Assembly: GCA_001598975.1 (NCBI GenBank)
Contig: BBXU01003038.1
Span: 1-28,382 of the forward strand
From: Parachlorella kessleri
Lineage: Eukaryota > Chlorophyta > Trebouxiophyceae > Chlorellales > Chlorellaceae
Direction of reading: 5' to 3'
Length of the DNA: 28,382 nucleotides
Positions within the stretch are counted from its first letter, which is position 1; every line of letters starts with the position of its first letter. The translations under genes were made by a program, and so were the position numbers. Shown here piece after piece: positions 19,927-28,382 of this stretch. A model generated the notes under the pieces. It was not told the origin of the DNA, did no database searches, and was given only the letters and a program-made list of their open reading frames with translations.

Positions 19927-20070
19927 CCCGTCAGTACAGATACTACCCAACCTCTGCTGTCTGCCTTGCCTGCCACCAATAACACCTGCCACCAATAGCA
20001 CAAGGCACATGCAGCCCCGTCAGTACAGTTCACCTTACCTCTCCTTATTTCGCATTGCCTGCCACCATTC
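19927..20070. repeat. Two copies of the dispersed repeat core (about 88-bp period)
   Basis: CCCCGTCAGTACAG begins each copy (near 19927 and 20015). Each continues through a pyrimidine-rich middle into a GCCTGCCACC or GCATTGCCTGCCACC core. The core matches those at about 5070, 5163, 5507 and 5855, so the family is present at both ends of the window. Confidence 0.7.
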
Positions 20071-20636
20071 CACAAAAGTATAGATACTCAGGACAGCTCG
20101 GGACAGGATATCGCAGCAAACACTGCACGCTGCACGGGTGTAAGGCACGCAGGCAAGCAGATGAAAACTGGGGAGCTGAGGTCACCTGAAACACACATAT
20201 GCCTCTCAAGGGATGGATTGCAGTGAGCAGAGAGCACGACTTCAAAGCATTTGCACCCGGCTGACACCTTCAAGCAGAAACACAGATGCAGAGCTTCACA
20301 AACGAAAAGGGCTTCAACTCATAACAGCAAAGAACAGCGGGCACATATGCCCTCTCCATTGGCTAGCAATAAATTCGCATTTATTCTATGCAAATGCTGT
20401 GTAACTCAGACATCGCAAACACACAAACTTAGTGCTTCCAGCCGCACAAGGAAGGCAGCTGGCGCACGCTTGCGACAGCACTCTGACCAAGCCCACCAAA
20501 CCGCAAGAGTTTCCACATTTGATAAGTGAATGAAGGGAGGGACATCAACTATGCCACAGTCCTGATTAGCTTAGTCAGGATTATACATAACTCGCAACAA
20601 GTACAGCCACAGGCCCCGAACACACGGTGGGTAGCC

Positions 20637-20686
20637 CGGTAGTAAGCAGCCCTGATATACACTACCGTCGTAGTACTTGGTACTAC
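20637..20686. repeat. Two adjacent perfect inverted repeats
   Basis: CGGTAGT (20637-20643) pairs with ACTACCG (20661-20667) over a 17-base loop. Two bases later GTAGTAC (20670-20676) pairs with GTACTAC (20680-20686) over a 3-base loop. The arms share the GTAGT/ACTAC element. They lie beyond the 3' end of the kinase gene. Confidence 0.75.
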
Positions 20687-20765
20687 CTAAATGGTACACG
20701 CCTTTGGCAAGTTGGAAAGCCTACCTCCCCAGTGCTCCAGAAAGCCGGTACAGCCTTGCTGTCCC

Positions 20766-21038
20766 TCATTTTAAGGGCTCCTTAGGCGGATCTCCCAGCA
20801 CTTGGGTGGTGCTGTGTACAGCATGTCCAGTGCCCGGTGTTGGGCACAAAGCTGCACGCACAGTGGGTCCTTTAAGCCCCAAAGAAGCGCTTTGCAGCCA
20901 GTCGCGGCCAGCACACTCACTGCGCGGGACCAGCTGGAATAGCTGATCTGCTGGATTATGCAGCACTGAAATAGCTAGCATTGTCATGGCTATAGCGGCA
21001 GCTGCTGCGCCGCCTATGGCAACAACCCCCACTAGCAT
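20766..21038 (-). CDS. Possible small membrane protein ORF downstream of the kinase
   Basis: A 90-residue minus-strand ORF starting 106 bases after the kinase stop. Its N-terminus is a plausible membrane helix (MLVGVVAIGGAAAAAIAMTM). The rest is unremarkable and codon third positions are not G/C-rich as in the neighbouring exons. It may be a real small gene, a second cistron or just kinase 3' UTR; I favour the last. Confidence 0.2.
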   Translation of the reverse strand: MLVGVVAIGGAAAAAIAMTMLAISVLHNPADQLFQLVPRSECAGRDWLQSASLGLKGPTVRAALCPTPGTGHAVHSTTQVLGDPPKEPLK

Positions 21039-21143
21039 GCTCTGTTGTGACACCAGCCCAGGTTGCTGTTGAAGCCACTGCCGCACTGCTGGGGTGTGAC
21101 GGCTCCGACGGACAGCTCACCCTTCCCCATGCCAGCAGCAGCT

Positions 21144-24100
21144 TTATTGTGGCTGTGGCTGCGCTCCAGCAGCCACACCTGCTGCTGCTGCTGCTGCCGC
21201 TGCGGCCGCTGCTTCCGGTATAGCTAGTGCTCTGCTGGAGCGTGCTACTGCCAGCAGCATGGCGCGGATCTCTTTCAGCGCCGCGGCCATGTCAGGTCGC
21301 TCCTTGGCATCATGTGCCCAGCAGCGCTGCATGAGGTCGGCATAGCTGGCGGGACAGCTGGCGGGCACGCTGGGCCGGTACTGCATGTGAGCCACCTGGT
21401 ACGACAGCAGGGGAAGCGGGGCGCCGGCGGCGGTGTAGCGGCAGCCCTCCCACACCTCCCACACTGCGGGCAGGGGGCCACACTGACGCTTCACTAGCAG
21501 GATGGAAAGTACTTGGTGCACCATCTCCTGACCATGCCTCAGCAGCCTGGGAGCAGGCAACCGGAAAGTAGTAGGCACCTGTTTGCAAGTATTCAGGAAA
21601 GGCGCACGGCCCGGCGCTCAAAAGCAGCGCGAGAGCTGAAATGGATATAAAGCTCCGGCTATGCCATGGTAACTCTTCATTTAGGATATGGGATAGGTGA
21701 CTGGGACCTCAGGAGCAGCTCCCCGTCAGCACGGTGCGGCATAATGCTACCTCCCCATGACGAGAGGTAGGAAATCAGGAGGCCCCAAGGGCACGAGCGC
21801 ACGACACTTACTGAGGATGCCGAAGGAGAAGACGTCGCTGGCCCTGCTTATCTTGCCGCCAGACAGGCGCTCCGGGCTCATGTACATGGCGGTGCCGAGC
21901 ATGCTAGCCTGGACAGAGTTCTGCAGAGAGTGCGGGAGGTTCAGGGTTATGCCAGGGCAGGGAGAGATCAGTGCACAGCGGCAGCATGCAAAATGGATTT
22001 GCAGGCGGGCCTGCATGGCGCTGCTGGGAGCGACACAAAACAGCCACTCTCACAAAGCGCAGCCCAGCACCCACACAGCGAGAGGAAGACGCGCGGGTAG
22101 CAGGCTGGGGCGGCAACCGTCTGCTCCTGCATCACTTTCTACTACCGCTCTTATCCCTCCTCCCTCCCGTTCACTCCCCTGGACCGCTCGACCTGGGAGG
22201 GCAGGTGGACGGCGCCCCGCGCATCTGCAGCTCATCTGGCAAGCACCACACCCAACAGCTGAGGCAGCCCTCAGAGGCCTGGGCCCAGGGCATGTGCATT
22301 TGCACACAGGCAACTACCACCCACCCTGCCGCTGGCACTTCACTTGCCTGGGACACTTCCAGCATGTGGGACAGACCAAAGTCTCCCAGCTTAGCCAGGT
22401 AGCCGCGCCGCGTGGTGGCCATGCTCTTGAGCAGCACATTCCCTGCAGGGGACGCAGGGGGAGGGGGCCAGCGTGGGAAGCAAGCTCAGCCACCTGATGG
22501 TTGGCCGTGCTTACTCGTCCTTGTCTCTACAGCTTCAAGCCTGACCACTCCGTCATCTTCTCACCTACCAGCGCACACGAATATATACTGGGTGGTGATG
22601 AAATTTGGCGCTATACTGATGCACAACACTATCAGTTCGGTACTCATGTGTGCCGACTACGACAAGAAAAAGCTCTCTCATGGACAGCCTGGACAGACAA
22701 GCTCTCTGGGCGGAATCAGGTTGGCTGGGCAGGTTTGTGCACATGCAGATCCTAGCAGGCAAAGTCTTGCTGCACGACAGGGGGCACCAGCGCAGAGGCC
22801 GCACCAGCTTTGATGTCACCATGCACGATCCCGCAGGAGTGGAGGTACTCCAACGCCAACGCCACATCCAGCAGCACCCGCAGGACCCCCTCCTGGCACG
22901 AACACGCAGCAGGGAGGCATGTCAGCCATCAGAGGAACCCTGGGTCCGCCAACATACCACAAGTGTTGCTTAGATGCTGAGCGGCTGCCGATGCGGCCCC
23001 AGCCCCTTGGCTGACCAGCCAACCCTGAGCAAGCGGGCTTGCGAGACGGGCTGGAAACAACATGCCCCACAAGCACCACGATTGCCCTGGCCCGTGGTGG
23101 CTGCCAATGTCATCGTTTTCACGGGCTGTTCTTCCTATATGAACCCCATTACCTAACCCTCACCAACTATTACCTGGTCAGGGGTCCCATCTTGCCTCCA
23201 CAGCAGCTGCTTTTGCAGCAGGAGGCTATCCAAGCTCCCCCTGCAAGTGCCCTCACAGAAAACACTCAGCTGCTCGCGGAGCAGCGACAAGCTGTCACTC
23301 AGGATGGTGTGGCAACCATGGGCAACAGCTGCTGGAGACACAGAGAATGGGCGCTTGCATGGGTGATACTTGTGCAATTGTACGGAATGCTACCGGATCC
23401 AAGTACCGCCCGGTGGACTGAAGCGCTGGCAAGCAATGCCAAGCAGAGAGCGCAGCAGGGTGTATTAGTAAGACACTCACGCCCTTACCTGTCGCAGAAT
23501 TCCATTACGATGAAGGTAGCAACATAGTCTGCCATGGTGCCAATGGGGAACTCGGCCTCAACATCAAGATCCTGTGATGCCCCGGTACTCTCCAGTTTAG
23601 AGGTGCCACCAGCTGCCATTGGTTGGGGCCCCAAATCCAGCAACGGCGCAGTGCGAGAGGTCAGTGTCACCTCCTGGGACTGCTGTGCGGTCATAAGCTG
23701 GGGACGGGTCTCATCACCTGCTGGCATAGCCTCTATTCCACATGCTCCTGCTGCTGCTGCTGCTGCCATTGCGCATGCCGCTGGTGTTGCCGCTGCCACC
23801 TGTGCGCCTAGTGCTGCAGGCGAGGGTGCCCGTGAGAGCTTGCTGGAGGAGGAGGAGGAGGTGGCTGAGGTCTGTGTGCCCAGGGCGCTGGTCAGCTGGG
23901 TCTGTGACGACTGGAGCTGGGAGGAGCCGAGGCAGCACACCTTGTAGGTCCGTACCTGCTGGCACGCAGGCAGCCATGATGACTCAGGCTTTGCAGTACG
24001 GGCGACAAGCGAGCCACGCATGCCTGTTGCATGGGTGTACAGTGGGCGCTCTGTTACTAGCAATTTCATTGGCCATTCTTTGAAGAGGCCGCCAAGGCCC

Positions 24101-27100
24101 CTGGCACGAAACGCTGCCACTACTTACACTCCCACCCTGTCACAGGAGTCGCTCTCTCATTGCACCAGGCCTGTACAGGTGGTAGGTTGGCAGCCAGGAG
24201 GCAGCAAGTGTGCTGCACTGGAAGCCGTCCAAGGCACAGTAGGCTCACCACGTTGGGATGCGAGACAGACGTGGCCAGAGCCGACTCTCGCTGAACCTGT
24301 TCCATAACTTTGCCGGCGGCTGGGTGCTCCACCACCTTGACCGCCACAGTGATGCCGCTCCACCGGCCTGCACCACCGGCTAGGAACGGTCTTGCTGGTG
24401 GGGACACACAGGGGTGCTAAGTGCCTCTGCCAGCACCCAAACACCCTCTTTCACGAAGCCTAGTTGCCGATGCAAGCCGCCAAGTACAGCAGCATCGGGG
24501 AGCAGGGCGGTTCGGTGGTGCACTCAGGCTGTTCACACAGGGAGCGGGTTCCACTCTTTCACACATCGGAAGGGGGGCCGGACTGGATCTGCCCGCCACC
24601 AGCCCCCTTGCGCGCAGTGAAGGAACAGCTCTCTCGCCAAAAAGTGCCATGCGTGCTGCAGCGGGCACACAGTGGAGGACCGAGTAGCAAAAAGGGAATG
24701 AGAAGCAAGGGCGGGCCTCACCTTTGAACACGGTGGCGAAGCCGCCGCGGTCGATGACGCTCAGCAGCTTGAGGCCCTTGATGCCTTCGGGGCAGGTGTC
24801 CCAGGCGGTGCGCAGGTGCAGGTCCAGGCCAGGTGCCCCGTCTGTGCCAAAAGCTGGCAGGCCCTGCACAGGCGGCAACTACCCATCTGGGCTCTTGCTT
24901 GCGCTACCGAGAGCCCTTGGAGCTGCTGCAAAAGTAGCAGGGAGGGGAATGGGTCTACTTAGGCCACCCCTGGAGGGCATCCTCGCTGCAGCCTGGCCTC
25001 TGGGCGAGGGTACAGTGATCGAGCATTGGGCCCTGACAGGCACAAAGTACAGACACGTCCCACGCGGAAGGGGTAAGCGAGAATGCAGCCCGCACAGTAT
25101 GAGCGTTGCTGGAGTTGCCAACCCCTGCCACATGCCTAGCGCAACATTATTAACCAACCCCCCACCCCCCCCCGTTTTCATGTTAGGCAGTGCTTCTAGA
25201 CAGCGCGCTTACACGCCAAGCCAGCCAAGGCGCTCACCATCACTAGGTTATGTGTTGACTGGAGAGTCTCCTTGGGTGAGGCCCCGGAGCCGTGGCTGGG
25301 CACCGTGCCAGACCCGCTGTCGCCGCCGCTGCCTTTGGTGGTGGCGGGCGTGTCCGGCCCCCCAGCCTCCAAATCCGCCGCAAATGCTACCGTCCCCGCT
25401 GTAGCAGACGGTGTAACGCCCGTTTTGCTTACCAGGCGCTGGCGCCTGCGCCTGGTCCTGTAGACCACCGCCAGCGTGGCGGCGAGCGCCACCAGGGCGC
25501 CGGTGCCGAGCCCCACCAGCGCCCACACCCAGGCCGCGACCCCGGAGCTGCCGCTCCCACTGCCGTCGCCATCACCATCGCCCGAGGCACCACCGCCCAG
25601 CGGCGGCAGCCCTGCTTGGGCGTCGTTGACGCACTGGATCACCACATCGTCCAACACAAGCGTGGCGTGGCCCACCACCTTGGTACGGTCCTCGTGGGGT
25701 GTAGCCACCATCTCCACCGCGGCGCTGCCGTTGATGTAGAAGGCGGTGTCGCTGAGCTTGGCCACGTGGGCGGCGCTGCCCAGGCCCAGCCCCAGCCGGA
25801 AGGCCTGGTCATCCACGTGGCGGCAGTCCTTGGAGAGGACTTGTACCAGGCTGCGCCGAAGGGCCACCTGCAGCAGAGGGAGGAGGCGCGTAGGTGGAGC
25901 ACGGGCTTCTAGCCGGCCCCGGCTTGTTCCTGGGCTATGCAGTGCCAACTGCTGGCAGAGCAGGGATGGGGAGGGAAAAGATTGAGCGCAGGCGGGCATG
26001 AAGGCAGGGGAAGCATGTGCCAGTCTCCAGCCAGGAGGCCAGCCTGGGAGAGCGAGAGTATCTGCATGGTGAGGCTGGTTGTGACAGCGAGTGCCGCTTT
26101 GCTGAAGGACCAGAGAGTCTTCTCCCAATGCTGGGTGCAGTAGCTGTGCCCGATGCTGCCTGAGGCTCTCAACGACACATTGAGCAGCAGCAGGCAGGGC
26201 CTGCCAAGTGCGAAGGAAGCCCTAGTGCCCGCAACAGCGGCGGGCGGGCCCAGCTCCGGTGCTGGGCAGGAGAGGAACCAGGTTGGGAGACGCACCGTGC
26301 TGCCCATCTCCATTATGACCGACGGCTCCAGGGAGCTGCCCATGATGTCGTAGGCCGGCGCCTCCCGCAGCCTCCAGGGCTGGTAGGGCGCAGGGTTGAT
26401 GGAGATGACCCCCTCAAGCACCAGCTCCCCTCCCTGCTGGACCCGCAGGAGCTCTTCCTTTCGGGCCCAGTCCAGAACGGTGGCCCCGGCTTCGGGGAGG
26501 GCATCCAGCGAGGTTGTGATGTCCACCGGGCCTGCAGGGGAGGAACAAGGGGGGGGGGATTCCGACGAGCCTGGGGTGAGGCACAGGATCTGCAGGGGTA
26601 AGACGCACAGCTCCCGTCACTCCACCACCGCTACCCCCATCCCCGCCCTCCTTACGAAGGGTGCAACTGGAAGCAGGGCTATCTGGAGCCAGGGGTTGGG
26701 AAGCATATGCCACCATGATGTGTGGCAGCAAGCTGCTACCCGCCTCTGGTGGCCAGCGGCAACCACCTAGGCGCTGCGCTTGCACGGATGCTGGGCGTGC
26801 TGCCCGTGTCATGTGGTTGGTGGACTGACGTGGCGCACCTCTCAGCTTCCCTTGCAGCACCACGCTCTGGTTAGCCACGACGACCAGCGGCGACTCGGGG
26901 CCCCACCACGCGCTGACCAGGCGGAGAGGGCCTGCAGGATGCCACCCCCGCTTGGCTACGTAATGGAGTGCGTCTTGAGAGCTGGAGGGCAGTCGCTGGG
27001 CCTTGCCTACATGCTGACCCGGCTTGTGCGGGGCATGCTTGACCCAGGTTCACAAGGGACAAGCAAGCTAGGATACCCACGCACTGCAACCAAGCCAACC

Positions 27101-27467
27101 TGCATCACCGCTGCCCAGTGCCCAGCTGTCTTTCCCTCTGCCTGCTCGCGCGGCTCCTGCCCCCTCGCCACCAGCTCCCTTTGGGAAACCTCCCCCCGCC
27201 ACCTGTCAGGAGGGTCTGTAAGAACCCAGCGAGAGCTGCCACCATATCCCGAGACCCACTCTGTAGCGCAAGCACGATGTCGCCTCCCTTGACGTCATAG
27301 ATAGCATGGAAGAACTGCTCTACGTCGGCCACCGGAGTAGTAGCAAGCCCAGTTATCTCGTCACGCTCAGGGCCGGGGTGTGCTGAAGGTGCGGCAAAGC
27401 ATATATCAGCCTGCCTCGCCACAAACAATAGTAATGTAGGGAACCATCGGAATGCCATCCCAGTCAT
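21144..27467 (-). CDS. Receptor-like TKL-type protein kinase, single-pass
   Basis: Twelve exons: 27467-27203, 26931-26839, 26531-26296, 25867-25238, 24863-24722, 24367-24249, 23955-23489, 23240-23174, 22892-22805, 22442-22348, 21920-21812 and 21463-21144 (TAA). All phases agree and give 876 aa. A signal peptide (FRWFPTLLLFV, cut near CFA-APS) leads an ectodomain of about 300 residues that I cannot assign. A transmembrane helix (VWALVGLGTGALVALAATLA, about 311-330) is followed by RTRRRRQR and a Gly/Ser-rich juxtamembrane stretch. Kinase motifs: glycine loop RGGFATVFKG (447-456), Lys466 in VAVK, Glu483, HGDIKAGN with Asp699, DFG at 723-725, MSPE at 748-751, and a C-lobe ending CWAHDAKERPDM. HGD replaces HRD, so it is a non-RD kinase. 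A low-complexity insert of about 130 residues sits in the N-lobe between HPNVVRTYKV and FIVMEFCDRGSL. All catalytic residues are present, so activity is likely. The ligand is unknown. The C-tail is poly-Ala. Confidence 0.9.
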
Positions 27468-28325
27468 AACAGCGATCCTGGGCACCACGGGCTTGCTGGC
27501 ATTGCCGCGTCACCCTCCAAGCAGCGCGAAAAAATGGTAGGGCAGCGCAACAAATAGATCCAGCCAGGGACGGCAGACTTGGGTGCCTAATCACTGGCGC
27601 CGTACTGCGGCGTTGTGGGCCGCTATTTCACGCAATCTGATACCGCATCTGCTACCACAAGTCACCCTACAGGCCTTGTGAAGGCGTGGGCTCATTCACG
27701 CCTTTGCAGCGAAGATTTGCGCTGTGCACTGGCGTCCAGGATTACCGAACGGCCACCAACGGCCTTGAAGTTTTATAGCAACGAGGCTGGCATGCCGTGT
27801 TTGCAATTTGTAAGTTCAGCGGGCTAGCTAACACTTGTGGCAGTTGGGGAAGTGTCCATTGCGCCGCCCAGCAGTGTTTCACCACACCACTGTACAGGTC
27901 ACCCACTGTGCCTACTGCGATCCAAGGAAAATCCAGGTAGCCTACAGCGTGCTGTTAACTTGGCCTGGTACTGTGCCAGGCACGTTCCAAGTCGAACCCG
28001 GTCCCTTGGAGGGGACAAGCAGTACAGGCGGGCGGTGCAAGGTTTGCAACCCATCTGACCTGCTTGACACCGTGGGCGCTGGAAAGGAGGTAAGGCCGTT
28101 TGGCGGTACTACCGGTGCAGGTAGTGCCAGCACGGGATAGGTGGCTGCGAGCTGACCTGACTGCCGCATTGCCAAACAGCGTCCAGGAGTGCACCGGGCG
28201 AATTAAGGGAGCTGTATCCATCGGGGCGGGGTACAAGATCAGGAGTCATTGCGCCCTAAGTTACAAACCTAAGCGCAACATCCATATCCTGGTAACACCA
28301 ACAAACATCATAAGTAACAGCACCC
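27468..28325. other. Upstream region of the kinase gene; nothing else seen
   Basis: About 860 bp without a coding-like frame. It should contain the kinase promoter and 5' UTR. The only structure noted is a short hairpin, GCCTGG/CCAGGC with a 7-base loop, near 27963-27981. The first ATG of the kinase (27467) is followed three codons later by a second in-frame ATG; either gives a workable signal peptide. Confidence 0.5.
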
Positions 28326-28382
28326 CATCCCCCCCCCCCCCCACCCACCACCACCACCACCACCACACACACACACACACAC
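28326..28382. repeat. Poly-C, (CCA)n and (CA)n simple repeats at the right edge
   Basis: A C-run of about 13 is followed by CCA trinucleotides and then CA dinucleotides up to the last base. The CA array is the complement of the GT array that opens the window. Such compound repeats commonly break assemblies. Confidence 0.95.

Larger units (their letters stand above)
19382..20765. other. Intergenic between convergent Smr and kinase genes
   Basis: No coding-like frames. The stretch holds two copies of the dispersed repeat core (19927-20070) and several small perfect hairpins (20558-20582 and 20637-20686). I did not find a TGTAA motif in the first 330 bases after the Smr stop, so that 3' end is unplaced. 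Confidence 0.5.

Noticed and set aside
21176..21220. CTG/GCN trinucleotide run as an independent repeat expansion
   Set aside because: It is the poly-Ala tail coding sequence of the kinase, with mixed Ala codons, and similar runs are common in algal proteins.

Overview
The window reads as nuclear DNA of a green alga, most likely a chlorophyte of the Chlorophyceae. The genes are broken into many exons with G/C-rich third codon positions and 100-500 bp introns. Proteins carry long Ala/Gln/Pro/Ser low-complexity inserts, TGTAA motifs lie at plausible poly(A) positions, and the window holds a plastid-type lycopene beta-cyclase and a chlorophyte-style receptor-like TKL kinase. It begins in a (GT)n array and ends in a (CA)n array, which suggests the contig stops at microsatellites on both sides. 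I see no prokaryotic, organellar, tRNA, rRNA or CRISPR features. All gene models were built by hand from reading frame, splice phase and family conservation, without transcript data.

Layout. (1) 594-3346 (+): 3' part of a CCCH zinc-finger protein gene, with a tandemly duplicated exon end. (2) 3656-11828 (-): a large gene, or two, of unknown function. Its first ten exons (11828 to 6635) are fairly well supported; the 3' part inside a repeat-bearing stretch is not. (3) 12645-16207 (-): a complete nine-exon lycopene beta-cyclase gene. (4) 16517-16729 (+): a 70-codon ORF for a small one-pass membrane protein. Six bases after its UAG, in the same frame, comes the AUG of (5) 16736-19381 (+), a CUE-DUF1771-Smr protein of the plant CID7 type. 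(6) 21144-27467 (-): a complete twelve-exon gene for a one-pass receptor-like protein kinase (876 aa). Intergenic stretches at 3347-3655, 11829-12644, 19382-21143 and 27468-28325 hold little apart from degenerate repeats and small hairpins.

Relationships. Lycopene beta-cyclase (carotenoid synthesis) and the small-ORF/Smr unit are divergent from a 309 bp shared promoter region. The Smr gene and the kinase gene are convergent, as are the CCCH gene and the unknown gene. The genes do not form a recognisable pathway; this is an ordinary eukaryotic neighbourhood.

The most interesting observations concern gene expression. The first is the two-ORF unit at 16517-19381, either a bicistronic mRNA or a leaky UAG in a context close to the viral CARYYA readthrough motif. 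The second is a set of four GC-AG introns in three neighbouring genes, three of them fixed by conserved protein sequence across the junction. The third is an in-frame exon-plus-donor duplication in the zinc-finger gene.
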